Below the pieces are notes generated by a model. The model did not search any database. It was given only the letters and a program-made list of their open reading frames with translations, and had not been told where the DNA came from. This document shows, one piece after another, positions 7,698 through 16,296 of a stretch of DNA of 64,000 nt. Within the stretch, counting starts at the first letter, position 1. Each line of letters opens with the position of its first letter. The stretch is from Marinobacter mangrovi (GTDB lineage Bacteria; Pseudomonadota; Gammaproteobacteria; Pseudomonadales; Oleiphilaceae), in NCBI RefSeq assembly GCF_016798325.1, contig NZ_JAERVO010000004.1, positions 248,001 through 312,000 of the forward strand, read 5' to 3'. The translations under genes and the position numbers were made by a program.

Positions 7698-8468
7698 ATG
7701 AGTCAGAAGAACCTGTTTGACCTGTCCGGCAAGACCGCGCTGGTGACCGGCGCCAGTCGTGGTATCGGTGAGAGCATCGCCCGCCTGCTGGCGGACAACG
7801 GCGCCCACGTGATCGTCAGCAGCCGCAAGCTGGAGGGCTGCGAGGCCGTCGCCGGCAGCATCCGTGACAACGGCGGCAAGGCGGAAGCCTACGCTTGTCA
7901 CATTGGCGAGATGGAACAGATCGAAGGCCTCTGGGCCCACATCCGCGAGACCCACGGCAAGCTGGATATCCTGGTCAACAACGCCGCCACCAACCCCCAT
8001 TTCGGCCCGATCGAAACCACCGAACTCGCGGCGTTCCAGAAAACCGTCGACGTGAACATCCGCGGCTATTTCTTCATGTGTGCCGAAGCGGCCAAGCTGA
8101 TGAAAGAGAAGGGCGGCGGCGCCATCGTCAACGTGGCCTCCGTGAACGGCGTGGCGCCCGGGCATTTCCAGGGCATCTACTCCATCACCAAGGCCGCCGT
8201 CATCTCCATGACCAAGGCGTATGCGAAAGAACTGGGCCAGCAGAACATCCGCGTCAACGCGCTGTTGCCGGGCCTGACCGACACCAAGTTCGCCAGTGCC
8301 CTGACCACCAACGACGCCATCAAGAAGCAGGCACTGATGCACATCCCCATGAACCGCATGGCGAATCCGGACGAAATGGCCGGGACTGTGCTGTACCTGG
8401 TGTCCGATGCATCTACCTACACCACGGGTACGGCCATCAATGTCGATGGCGGTTATCTGACCGTTTAA
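7698..8468 (+). CDS. SDR-family oxidoreductase (glucose/3-oxoacyl reductase type)
   Basis: A 256-residue classical SDR with TGASRGIG (17-24), NNAAT in the usual NNAG position, catalytic Y161-x3-K165 (GIYSITKAA), and the C-terminal GTAINVDGGYLTV typical of FabG-like enzymes. I chose the ATG at 7698, preceded by CGGGAG, over an upstream in-frame start at 7659 with no ribosome site. It is the last gene of the cluster and is followed by a large palindromic element that probably ends the transcript. Substrate unknown; beta-oxidation-like reduction or oxidation of a hydroxyacyl thioester would fit. Confidence 0.9.
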   Translation: MSQKNLFDLSGKTALVTGASRGIGESIARLLADNGAHVIVSSRKLEGCEAVAGSIRDNGGKAEAYACHIGEMEQIEGLWAHIRETHGKLDILVNNAATNPHFGPIETTELAAFQKTVDVNIRGYFFMCAEAAKLMKEKGGGAIVNVASVNGVAPGHFQGIYSITKAAVISMTKAYAKELGQQNIRVNALLPGLTDTKFASALTTNDAIKKQALMHIPMNRMANPDEMAGTVLYLVSDASTYTTGTAINVDGGYLTV

Positions 8469-8503
8469 GACGGACCGCGGATGACCCGGACTCGAAGGAG
8501 GCG

Positions 8504-8644
8504 TTAACTCGTGATTTGATCGGGAAGCGAATGGGCACCCTTGCCGAAGGAGGCACAAGGACGTGCCGGTCGGAATTGCGGCCACGGATGGCCATCAATT
8601 CCAGCGAAGGCAAGGGTGCCCATTTGCTTCCCGGCACGAGTTAA
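8504..8644. repeat. 141-nt cruciform-type palindromic element
   Basis: Outer arms pair perfectly over 10 nt (8504-8513 with 8635-8644), then over 24 of 25 nt (8521-8545 with 8609-8633), with a 7-nt versus 1-nt internal loop. Inside are two further hairpins: GGCAC/GTGCC (8552-8567) and GGAATTG/CAATTCC (8572-8602) with a nested GGCCA/TGGCC. The folded form is a long stem carrying two stem-loops. It lies between the end of the SDR gene and the convergent PBP4 gene, where it may terminate both. It could also be a REP- or MITE-like repeat or a structured RNA. No coding potential. Confidence 0.75.
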
Positions 8645-8676
8645 GTCCTGAAGAATAAACAAACTGGAGATTCGCC

Positions 8677-10209
8677 TCAGCGAACCTCCGTCGATGCCTT
8701 CGTCGGGGCTTTGGAGAAAGCGGTTTCCACCGGCGGCTGCAGATAGAGCGAGTAAAGCACCTTGTCCAGCAGTGCCTGACCGTTCCAGGCCGGCGCATGA
8801 TTCACCAGACCCACCACGGCCCAGGTTGTGTCGTTGGTGTCCCGCGTGAAGCCGGCGATCGACCGGACGTTTTCCAGATACCCCGTCTTGATCCGCCCCA
8901 GACCGGCCATGCCGGTGTTGCGCAGACGACGATGCATGGTGCCGTCCATCGCGATCAGCGGCATGGAGGACATCAGGTCGGCGGCATAGGGACTCTTCCA
9001 GGCGGCCTGTAGGATCTGCGCACCCTGGCGGGCACTGATGCGGCTGGCCCGGGACAGGCCGGAACCGTTGTCGATCACTAGGCCTTCGGTGTCCACGCCT
9101 TTACTGGCCAGCCAGGATTTTACCTTGCGAATCCCCGCCTCACGGTCATCCGCATCGGTGGGTAACCGGTTTTCAGCGCCGATGGCCAGCAGCAACTGGC
9201 GGGCCATCACATTGTTGCTCCACTTGTTGATATCGCGCACCGTCGTGACCAGGTCCGGCGAGTCGGACGTCATCAGCAACCGGGTGTCGTCCGGCGTTTC
9301 ACCGGTGCGCCAGCGGCCGGTCATCAGACCGCCCATCCGGGCCCACACGGTCTGAATGGTGGCCGCGGTGTAGTCCGGGGCCGGCATCAGGGAATAGTAT
9401 TTGGTGGTTCGGCAGCCCTCCGGCAACTTGCCGGTCACCCGCACGGTAATGGTACCGTCGTCATGGAACGTCGGCGTCCAGTCGAAATGGTGATGCGACG
9501 GACAGCGACCGGCGGGCAGGGCCGTGACGTCGTTGTCGATGATGATGGCGTTCAGCGCCGGCGTGGCCCAGGCCGTCGTGCCCCGTTCGTCGGCCCGCAC
9601 CTGGAAATGCGTCAGGTTGAAATTGGTCAGGTAGGGCGAGGGCTTTACCAGGAACGGCGCGTAGTCGTTGTCGCCGTTGTCATCGAATTCGGGCAGGCCG
9701 TTGGGCAGGTTGAACACCGTGCCATCCAGCACCAGATCCCCGTCGATGGTGTCGATGCCCATGCCGCGCAGTTCGGAAAAGGCGGTCCACAGCCGCTCCA
9801 TGCCCAGATGCGGGTCGCCGGACAGCGTCACATAGAGATTACCCTGCAGGGTGTGGCCCACCAGTTGGCCGTCGGTGGAAAAGCGGGTTTCCCAGCGGTA
9901 GGTCGGCCCGAGGATTTCCAGGGCACCGTAGGTGGTCACCAACTTCATGATCGAGCCGGGACTCATCGGCTCGTCGGCATTGATGTACTGGGGCAGACCC
10001 GGACCGTTCAGCGGCACGGCGGCCACACTCATGGCCTGCTTGCTGTCCATGGCGCGCACCGTGGCATCCACGATGTTTTCCGACCAGGGCGAAAGTCTGG
10101 GACCGTCGGCCACGGCGGTACCGGCCGACAGTCCGGCAAGCAGTGTCAGTGCGAGAGACAGGGGGCGACCCCGACCACTTTTCCGAAGGAAAGCGGTTGT
10201 GGATGGCAT
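8677..10209 (-). CDS. dacB: D-alanyl-D-alanine carboxypeptidase/endopeptidase (PBP4, S13 family)
   Basis: A 510-residue penicillin-binding protein of peptidase family S13. All three active-site motifs are present: S86-I-M-K89, S331-N-N333 and K441-T-G443, with the long insert between the first two motifs expected for PBP4. A Sec signal peptide occupies about residues 10-35, ending near AVADG, so the enzyme works in the periplasm trimming peptidoglycan cross-links. I chose the ATG at 10209 because GAGGG lies 8 nt upstream; a GTG three codons earlier is less well placed. Confidence 0.92.
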   Translation of the reverse strand: MPSTTAFLRKSGRGRPLSLALTLLAGLSAGTAVADGPRLSPWSENIVDATVRAMDSKQAMSVAAVPLNGPGLPQYINADEPMSPGSIMKLVTTYGALEILGPTYRWETRFSTDGQLVGHTLQGNLYVTLSGDPHLGMERLWTAFSELRGMGIDTIDGDLVLDGTVFNLPNGLPEFDDNGDNDYAPFLVKPSPYLTNFNLTHFQVRADERGTTAWATPALNAIIIDNDVTALPAGRCPSHHHFDWTPTFHDDGTITVRVTGKLPEGCRTTKYYSLMPAPDYTAATIQTVWARMGGLMTGRWRTGETPDDTRLLMTSDSPDLVTTVRDINKWSNNVMARQLLLAIGAENRLPTDADDREAGIRKVKSWLASKGVDTEGLVIDNGSGLSRASRISARQGAQILQAAWKSPYAADLMSSMPLIAMDGTMHRRLRNTGMAGLGRIKTGYLENVRSIAGFTRDTNDTTWAVVGLVNHAPAWNGQALLDKVLYSLYLQPPVETAFSKAPTKASTEVR

Positions 10210-10565
10210 GATGTTCACCCTCTAGAAAATGTCGAGTATCAGCGCAAAAGAGCGATTATCGAGACACTGCGGGGAGGACAGTTTGTTCAGCACTGTTTTT
10301 CCCAGACTCGCCCATAAAATAGCCCAGAATGCACGGCTTCGCCTATGACTGATTTTTATACATAACGTTAAATCTGGCCAGTAAATGCATCTTTTAGCTC
10401 GAAATTGTTGTGACTTGTAAAGGCTACGGCAGGGATGGCACGACACAGCAGGCGATCCAGCCAACGGCAGTTAGAATGTAATGTGTTGAAATCGTGGTCA
10501 TTCATGGCAATCGGCAGCCTCCCGCGAGGCGTTGCCTGATGTGAAGACGACAAAGGACCGGACCC
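10210..10565. other. Intergenic region between dacB and the double-thioredoxin gene
   Basis: 356 nt of divergent upstream sequence, more AT-rich than its surroundings in the middle (about 10340-10420), so it should hold the promoters of both flanking genes. A hairpin lies in the right-hand leader: GGCAA/TTGCC (10506-10510 with 10532-10536) enclosing GCCTC/GAGGC (10517-10530), about 30 nt before the start at 10566. I see no gene or RNA. Confidence 0.5.
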
Positions 10566-11345
10566 ATGGGGAATCCATTGACTTTTCATCTCGATATTCT
10601 CGGATCGGCACTGACCTCCACGCTGACCGCCTGGCGTGGTTGCATGGTGGTCCGTCAGGCAGAGCAGCCTGCTCTGCCGTTGGTACTTTACGACATGGAA
10701 GGCTGCCCCTTCTGCCGCCGGGTTCGGGAAGCCCTGTCCGCGCTGCAGCTGGATGTGGACATTCGCCCCTGCCCGAAAGGCGGTCGGCGCTTCCGGCCGG
10801 AAGCCGAGCGGGTCGGCGGAAAGCAGCTGTTCCCGCTGCTGGTGGACGACAACACGGGCACCGTCATGTACGAATCCACCGATATCGTCGAGTACCTGTT
10901 CCAGACCTATGGCCAACGCGCCGTGCCCGCGTACTACCGGTCCCGTCCCTATCAGCCGGTATTGGGCAGCCTGGCCAGTGCCGTCCGGGGACTGCGGGGC
11001 ACGCGGGTGCAGGCGTCACAATGTCCGGAAAAATCGCTGTCGTTGTGGAGTTTCGAGGGCAGTCCCTATTCACGTCCGGTGCGCGAGCGCCTGTGTGAAC
11101 TGGAGATCCCGTATCGCCTGCACAACCTGGCCAAAGAGCACTGGACCGAGATCGGGCCGGCCGTGCAGCGTATCAAACCGGGGCCCTACACTCCCTTGCC
11201 CGGGGGCAAGCGGGAGGCCTTTTTCAGCCATCATCAGCGGGTCCAGGTCCCGTATCTCGAAGACCCCAATACCGGTGAGGGTCTGTTCGAATCCGCCGAC
11301 ATCCTGCGTTACCTGGATCGCCGTTACGCGGTGAAGCGCTCATGA
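10566..11345 (+). CDS. Protein with two tandem glutaredoxin/GST-N-like domains
   Basis: A 259-residue cytoplasmic protein made of two thioredoxin-fold (GST N-terminal) modules. The first, about residues 38-118, has a glutaredoxin active site C47-P-F-C50 and ends with ESTDIVEYLF. The second, about 158-255, has the corresponding site as S166-P-Y-S169 and ends with ESADILRYLDRRY. One domain is therefore redox-competent by sequence and the other is not. Usual GSTs follow the N-domain with an all-helical domain, which is absent. Start ATG has AAGGA upstream. Function is probably thiol transfer or glutathione-linked; substrate unknown. Confidence 0.85.
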   Translation: MGNPLTFHLDILGSALTSTLTAWRGCMVVRQAEQPALPLVLYDMEGCPFCRRVREALSALQLDVDIRPCPKGGRRFRPEAERVGGKQLFPLLVDDNTGTVMYESTDIVEYLFQTYGQRAVPAYYRSRPYQPVLGSLASAVRGLRGTRVQASQCPEKSLSLWSFEGSPYSRPVRERLCELEIPYRLHNLAKEHWTEIGPAVQRIKPGPYTPLPGGKREAFFSHHQRVQVPYLEDPNTGEGLFESADILRYLDRRYAVKRS

Positions 11346-11430
11346 ACTGATGGGCGCTGCAGGCGTACAATCTCCTGTGACAGACACACCGGCTGCATTG
11401 CGTTGCGGCCGGTAAACAGGAGTATGCGCC

Positions 11431-12342
11431 ATGACGATCCCGTTCAGCCGTCGCCGCTTCCTGGGCGGTCTCACCGCCCTGGCCATGCTGTCCCATGCGC
11501 CCTTGCTGGCGGCACAGTCCGCGCCGATCCGGCGCCCGATCCCGTCGACGGGTGAACGATTGCCGGCGATTGGCATGGGCACCTGGCGCACCTTCAACGT
11601 CGGCTCCGATCCGGGTTTACTGGACCAGCGAGCCGACGTCCTTGAGCGCTTCTTCCGCGAGGGCGGCACCCTGGTGGACTCGTCCCCCATGTATGGCTCC
11701 GCCGAAGCGGTTATGGGCCGGTTGCTGGAACGTCTCCAACGCGAAGGGACCGTCTTCGCCGCCACCAAGATCTGGACCAGTGACGAAGGCGCCACCCGCG
11801 GGGAGGCGGCCCATTCCCGCGAACTCTGGGGCATCGACCAGTTCGACCTGCTCCAGGTCCACAACCTGCTGGGGCTGGACGGTCATCTGCCGACGCTAAG
11901 GGCGATGAAGGCCGAGGGACAGGTCCGCTACCTCGGCGTCACCACCTCCCACGGGCGTCGTCACGGCGATCTGGAGCAGCTGATGAAACGGGAGCCGCTG
12001 GATTTCGTCCAGCTGACCTACAACGTCCTGGACCGGGAAGCGGAGGCGCGCCTGTTGCCGCTGGCGCAGGACAAGGGCATCGCCGTTATCGTCAACCGAC
12101 CGTTCCAGGGCGGGCGCCTGTTTGACCGGTTTGCATCCCGGCCGTTGCCCGACTGGGCCGGCGAGGCGGGCGTGACGAACTGGGCGGAGTACTTCCTCAA
12201 ATTCATCATTTCGCATCCGGCCGTGACCTGCGCCATTCCGGCCACCACACGGGTGGATCACATGCAGGAAAACATGGGCGCGCTCTACGGGGCCCTGCCG
12301 GATCCGGCCCTGCGTCGCCGCATGATCGACGAACTCGGGTAG
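11431..12342 (+). CDS. Aldo/keto reductase with a Tat signal
   Basis: A 303-residue aldo/keto reductase. The N-terminus has a twin-arginine motif, SRRRFLGG (6-13), followed by a hydrophobic stretch and a cut site near LLAAQSA, so it is probably exported folded with its cofactor. Catalytic Asp and Tyr are in VDSSPMYGS, Lys in AATKIW, and His in LQVHNLLG, so the tetrad is complete. SD AGGAG precedes the ATG by 10 nt. It is followed 3 nt later by a DUF6064 membrane-protein gene. Physiological substrate unknown. Confidence 0.88.
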   Translation: MTIPFSRRRFLGGLTALAMLSHAPLLAAQSAPIRRPIPSTGERLPAIGMGTWRTFNVGSDPGLLDQRADVLERFFREGGTLVDSSPMYGSAEAVMGRLLERLQREGTVFAATKIWTSDEGATRGEAAHSRELWGIDQFDLLQVHNLLGLDGHLPTLRAMKAEGQVRYLGVTTSHGRRHGDLEQLMKREPLDFVQLTYNVLDREAEARLLPLAQDKGIAVIVNRPFQGGRLFDRFASRPLPDWAGEAGVTNWAEYFLKFIISHPAVTCAIPATTRVDHMQENMGALYGALPDPALRRRMIDELG

Positions 12343-12345
12343 ATT

Positions 12346-12999
12346 ATGGATTACGCCCTGCGCGATTTTTTGATGTTCACGCCTGAGGTTTACCTGCGCC
12401 TGTTCATGCGGCTCAACGAAGCCTTCTGGCCCTGGCAGCTGTTGTTCCCGTTCGCCCTGCTGGCGCTGGCTGGTCTGCTGTCGTTGCCCCAGGGGCGAGC
12501 TCGTCGCCTGGCGCTGTCGGTGTTGGGTGTGGGCTGGATACTCACGGCGCTGCTTTTCCTGCAGCGCTATTACGAGCCCATCCACTGGGGCATGGCGTAT
12601 GCGGTCTGGGCGTTTCTCGCCGAAGCGATCCTGCTGGCGGTGCTGGCCTGGCGGGTCACGCCGGCCCGGGTGCCGTTGGGGATCGGGCTGATCGGGAGCG
12701 CGATGGTGATGGCCCTGTCGATGGCCGGCGCTGTCAGCGCGGGAACGGTTGAAGCCATGGGGTGGCCCGGACTGACTCCGGATGCGACGGCACTGTTGAC
12801 CGTGCTGGCGTTGCTGACGGTGCCCTGGAAGCCACGTTGTGTGCTGTTGGTGGTGCCCGTGCTGTGGTTGCTGTTCAGCGGTCTGACGCAGTGGGCACTG
12901 GAGCTGCGGGCGACGCTGGTACCGCCGGCAGTGGGGCTGGGTGTGGCTTTGTGGGGGCTGTGGCCGGGGACTCGAAAACGCCCCCGGCCAAAACGCTGA
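12346..12999 (+). CDS. DUF6064-family membrane protein
   Basis: A 217-residue polytopic membrane protein with about six or seven hydrophobic segments and a basic C-terminal tail (GTRKRPRPKR). The opening FTPEVYLRLFMRLNEAFWPWQ and the RYYEPIHWG segment after the second span match what I recall of the DUF6064 family, whose function is not known. It starts 3 nt after the Tat-type aldo/keto reductase stop and is almost certainly co-transcribed. Its stop codon abuts the stop of the convergent DkgB gene with no intervening base. Confidence 0.75.
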   Translation: MDYALRDFLMFTPEVYLRLFMRLNEAFWPWQLLFPFALLALAGLLSLPQGRARRLALSVLGVGWILTALLFLQRYYEPIHWGMAYAVWAFLAEAILLAVLAWRVTPARVPLGIGLIGSAMVMALSMAGAVSAGTVEAMGWPGLTPDATALLTVLALLTVPWKPRCVLLVVPVLWLLFSGLTQWALELRATLVPPAVGLGVALWGLWPGTRKRPRPKR

Positions 13000-13809
13000 T
13001 CAGTCCCAGTCTGGAGCGAAGCTCGGATTGGCAATGCGCTCGTTGCGGTCCAGCTTGTCGATGGCATCGATTTCGTCGATCGACAGCTCAATGTCCAGAG
13101 CCTCCAGGTTGGCCTTCTGGTGATCCGGGCGCGTGGAGGAAGGAATCGGCACGATCCCCTGGGAAACCACCCAGGCGATAGCCACCTGGGCCGGTGTGGC
13201 GTTGTGTCGGCGGGCGATGTCCACCAGCGTTTCATCGTCCATGACCCGGCCCACGGCCAGCGGCATGTAACCCGTCACCTTGATGCCCAGTTCCTGGAGA
13301 TGGCTGACCACCTTGCGATTGGCCAGGAAGGGGTGCACTTCCACCTGATTGGTCAGGATCGGGGTGTCCCCCAGAATCACCCGGGCATTGCCCACCTGGG
13401 CATTGGTGAAGTTGGATACTCCGACGAATCGCGTCAGGCCCTCGCGCTGGGCATCCCGCAGGGCACCCAGGTATTCCTCCATCGGCACCTCGTCACCGGG
13501 AGACGGCCAGTGGATCAGGGACAGATCGACGTGATCCGTCTTCAACCGCTGCAGGCTGTCCTTGAGGCTGTTCATCAAATCGCTGTAATGCAGCCTGTCG
13601 TGCCAGATCTTGGTGGTCAGGAAGATGTCACGGCGCGGGATACCGCTGGAGGTGATGCCGTCTCCGACTTCGGACTCATTGTCGTACATCTGCGCCGTGT
13701 CGATGTGTCGGTAACCCAGCGACAAGGCACTGCGAACGGCATCCCGTGCCGTATCACCCGTTAGACGGTAGGTACCCATTCCGATGGGCGGCAAGGTATC
13801 CAGAGCCAT
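13000..13809 (-). CDS. dkgB: 2,5-diketo-D-gluconic acid reductase B-like aldo/keto reductase
   Basis: A 269-residue cytosolic aldo/keto reductase, the length of E. coli DkgB (methylglyoxal / 2,5-diketogluconate reductase). Catalytic D37 and Y42 (HIDTAQMYDNE), Lys in LTTKIW and His in LIHWPSP are present. GVSNF, QVEVHPF and the NADPH-binding IPSSTRPDHQKANLEA segment fit the family. The start at 13809 has AGGGGAG five nt upstream; a longer frame begins at 13854 but lacks this. The second aldo/keto reductase in this neighbourhood, convergent with the Tat-type one. Confidence 0.85.
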   Translation of the reverse strand: MALDTLPPIGMGTYRLTGDTARDAVRSALSLGYRHIDTAQMYDNESEVGDGITSSGIPRRDIFLTTKIWHDRLHYSDLMNSLKDSLQRLKTDHVDLSLIHWPSPGDEVPMEEYLGALRDAQREGLTRFVGVSNFTNAQVGNARVILGDTPILTNQVEVHPFLANRKVVSHLQELGIKVTGYMPLAVGRVMDDETLVDIARRHNATPAQVAIAWVVSQGIVPIPSSTRPDHQKANLEALDIELSIDEIDAIDKLDRNERIANPSFAPDWD

Positions 13810-14161
13810 GGCAACTCCCCTCTGTAAAAACGGTAAAAATGGCGAGGTCATCAATCACGCTGCGTATCAAAAAGAAGGCGTTCGCTCACCTTCACACAGC
13901 GCTTTCCCGGGAGTGTCCGGAGGCTGGCTTCTCGTTTGGTGATGCTGGTTTAGCGAGAGCGCGGATAACGACCCGGACCCGGCCGGATACTACTAACGTT
14001 GGGGCGAAATGATCCCGTGTTCAAGTCCTTTTTGCGGGAAGCGGCGTCTTTTTTTGCAGGCCGATGGCCGGACTCACCACCGAACTGGCGTTTCCGCCCC
14101 TGTGCAAAATCCCGCTTGCCGCCTACCCTGATGACACCTCAAAAAGCACAGGAGACACCCC
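13810..14161. other. Divergent intergenic region
   Basis: 352 nt between dkgB and the MDR reductase. It presumably contains both promoters. I see no gene, RNA or strong repeat in it; short open frames here have no ribosome sites or family resemblance. Confidence 0.5.
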
Positions 14162-15145
14162 ATGTTGCAGGCCAAATACGAAAGCCGCGGTCCGGTACCG
14201 CAGGACGTGATCGAAGCCGTCGAAATCGACACCCCGGAGCCGGGGCCCGGCGAGGCTCTGGTCAAGGTGCTGGCTGCCCCCATCAATCCCTCCGACGTGC
14301 TGACCCTGACCGGTGAATACGGCATGCTGCCTCCTTTGCCCGCCATCGGCGGCAACGAAGGTGTGGCCGAGGTGGTGGCGCTCGGTTCCGGCACCGAAGG
14401 GCCGGAAGTGGGGCAGACGGTCCTGTTGCCGGTCGGTATAGGCACCTGGGTGTCCCACGCGGTGGTCGACGCCCGTAAACTGGTGCCTCTGCCGAAGGAA
14501 GCGGATCCCCGTCAGCTGGCCATGATGACCATCAACCCGCCGACCGCGATGCTGATGCTCAGCGAGTTCGTCGATCTCCAGCAGGGCGACTGGGTCATCC
14601 AGAATGCCGCCAACTCCGGCGTCGGCGGCTACCTGATCCAATTGGCGAAGATCCGTGGCCTGAAAACCGTCAACGTGGTGCGCCGCGAGTCCGCGGTTGA
14701 AGGCGTCAAGGCGCAGGGCGCGGACGTGGTGCTGGTGGACGGCCCCGACCTCCACAAGCGCGTTAAGGAAGCGGTCGGTGACGGTGCCGTGAAACTGGCC
14801 ATCGATGCGGTGGGTGGCGCCTCGACCGACCACATCGCCGACTGCCTGGAAGAGGGCGGCACCCTGGTCAACTACGGCATGATGAGCGGCGAACCCTGCC
14901 AGCTCACGCCGCGCAATCTGGTGTTCCGCAACATCACCGCCCGGGGTTTCTGGCTGGCCAAATGGTTCGAGCAGGCGTCCCGCGAGGATCAGATGAAAGT
15001 TTTCGGCCAGCTCACCAAGCTGATTGCCACCGGTAAACTTCAGGCGAAGATTGCGGGCGAGTATGATGTCTCGCAGATCAAGGACGCGGTGGCGGCTGCA
15101 GCGGCCGGAGAGCGTGACGGGAAGATCCTGATCGTTCCGGCCTGA
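14162..15145 (+). CDS. MDR-family 2-enoyl thioester reductase / quinone-reductase-like
   Basis: A 327-residue medium-chain dehydrogenase/reductase without the zinc-binding Cys/His set, so not an alcohol dehydrogenase. The N-terminal domain has INPSDVLTLTGEYG and GNEGVAEV, and the Rossmann domain has NAANSGVGGYLIQLAK. INPSD..TG.Y and the NSGVG cofactor loop are characteristic of mitochondrial-type trans-2-enoyl-CoA/ACP reductases (MECR/Etr1). It would reduce 2-enoyl thioesters with NADPH. Start ATG has CAGGAGA upstream. The GFA gene follows 63 nt later on the same strand. Confidence 0.83.
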   Translation: MLQAKYESRGPVPQDVIEAVEIDTPEPGPGEALVKVLAAPINPSDVLTLTGEYGMLPPLPAIGGNEGVAEVVALGSGTEGPEVGQTVLLPVGIGTWVSHAVVDARKLVPLPKEADPRQLAMMTINPPTAMLMLSEFVDLQQGDWVIQNAANSGVGGYLIQLAKIRGLKTVNVVRRESAVEGVKAQGADVVLVDGPDLHKRVKEAVGDGAVKLAIDAVGGASTDHIADCLEEGGTLVNYGMMSGEPCQLTPRNLVFRNITARGFWLAKWFEQASREDQMKVFGQLTKLIATGKLQAKIAGEYDVSQIKDAVAAAAAGERDGKILIVPA

Positions 15146-15208
15146 CGGTCCCGGAAACGGCACTCAATAGCGCCGGGCCACCGCACAACCCAATCGGAGA
15201 GACAATCG

Positions 15209-15622
15209 ATGATGACCGGTCAATGCCTGTGCGGTGGCATTCAGTATGAATACGCGGGCCGCCTCGGCCCCATTGCCCTGTGCCACTGCAGCCAGTGCCG
15301 GCGGGCCCAGGGCAGTGCGTTTGGTGCCAACAGTCCGGTGCAGAAGATTCACTTTCGGGTCACCCGGGGCGACGAGCTCGTCAAGGAATTCGAGTCGCGC
15401 CCGGGCAAGTACCGGGCGTTCTGCCGGGAGTGCGGCAGTCCGCTGTACAGCCGGGTCGACGCCATTCCCGGCATCCTGCGTCTGCGGGTTGGCACTCTGG
15501 ATGGTCCGGTGAACCAGTCTCCGGCGTACCATGTGTACGTTGGCTCCAAGGCAGACTGGTATACGATCACCGATGACCTTCCCCAGTATGAAAAAACCGA
15601 GCGCACAAACGATCCGCATTGA
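15209..15622 (+). CDS. GFA-family zinc protein
   Basis: A 137-residue protein with the cysteine pattern of glutathione-dependent formaldehyde-activating (GFA/CENP-V) proteins: C6-x-C8, C25-x-C27-x2-C30 and C72-x2-C75. These bind one or two zinc ions. The family name comes from a founding member; most homologues have no proven formaldehyde activity. The 3' end overlaps the possible start region of the downstream ABC ATPase gene. Confidence 0.88.
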   Translation: MMTGQCLCGGIQYEYAGRLGPIALCHCSQCRRAQGSAFGANSPVQKIHFRVTRGDELVKEFESRPGKYRAFCRECGSPLYSRVDAIPGILRLRVGTLDGPVNQSPAYHVYVGSKADWYTITDDLPQYEKTERTNDPH

Positions 15623-16295
15623 CCCGGTCGACCCGTCGCCGGACAGGCGGCCGGAGCCTGTGATTCGCGTTGAGGGCCTGCGCAAGCATTTCCGATCCGG
15701 TGGTGAGGATGTGGCGGTCTTTGACGGCTTCGACCTCTCACTGCTGGCCGGCGAATCGCTGGCGCTGGTGGGGCGTTCCGGCTCCGGCAAGAGCACCCTG
15801 CTCAATATCCTGAGTGGGTTGGAACGCTGGTCGGCCGGCTCCGTCACCCTGTTCGGCGATTCGCTGCCGGTGGACTCGGCGCGCTGGAGCGAGTTGCGCC
15901 GCAGCGCCATTGCCACCGTTTTCCAGGAAGCCAACCTGATGCCGGCCTTGACGTTGCTGGAGAATGTCCGCTTGCGCGCAGACATTGCCGGGCATGCGGA
16001 TGCCGATGCGATGGGATGGCTGGAGCGCCTGGGTATCGGTCCACTGGCTGCCCGCTACCCCGACCAGGTGTCCGGTGGCCAGCGGCAGCGTGCTGCGCTC
16101 GCCATGGCCTTTGCCATGCAGCCGCGACTGTTGCTGGCGGATGAGCCCACCGGCAGTCTGGACGGACACACCGCGGCCGAGGTGGCCGATGTCCTGTTTG
16201 CCTTCCAGCAGGCCCAGGGCTGCCCGCTGATTCTCGCTACCCATGATCCCGCCCTTGCCGGGCGCTGCGACCATACGCTGAGGCTGGGAGCCTGA
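15588..16295 (+). CDS. ABC transporter ATP-binding subunit (AttE/LolD-like)
   Basis: A 235-residue ATPase with Walker A GRSGSGKST (62-70), signature SGGQ (162-165) and Walker B LLADEPTGSLD (from about 182). The DEPTGSLD form places it with LolD/MacB/FtsE-type ATPases that pair with FtsX-like permeases. The permease gene follows after 1 nt. The start is uncertain: ATGs at 15573 and 15588 and a GTG at 15660 are possible and none has a convincing ribosome site. I took 15588, so the gene overlaps the GFA gene by 35 nt. Confidence 0.88.
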   Translation: MKKPSAQTIRIDPVDPSPDRRPEPVIRVEGLRKHFRSGGEDVAVFDGFDLSLLAGESLALVGRSGSGKSTLLNILSGLERWSAGSVTLFGDSLPVDSARWSELRRSAIATVFQEANLMPALTLLENVRLRADIAGHADADAMGWLERLGIGPLAARYPDQVSGGQRQRAALAMAFAMQPRLLLADEPTGSLDGHTAAEVADVLFAFQQAQGCPLILATHDPALAGRCDHTLRLGA

Positions 16296-16296
16296 C

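Noticed and set aside
13855-14161. Short open frames upstream of the MDR reductase
   Set aside because: No ribosome site, no composition typical of genes and no family similarity; they are shadows in intergenic sequence.
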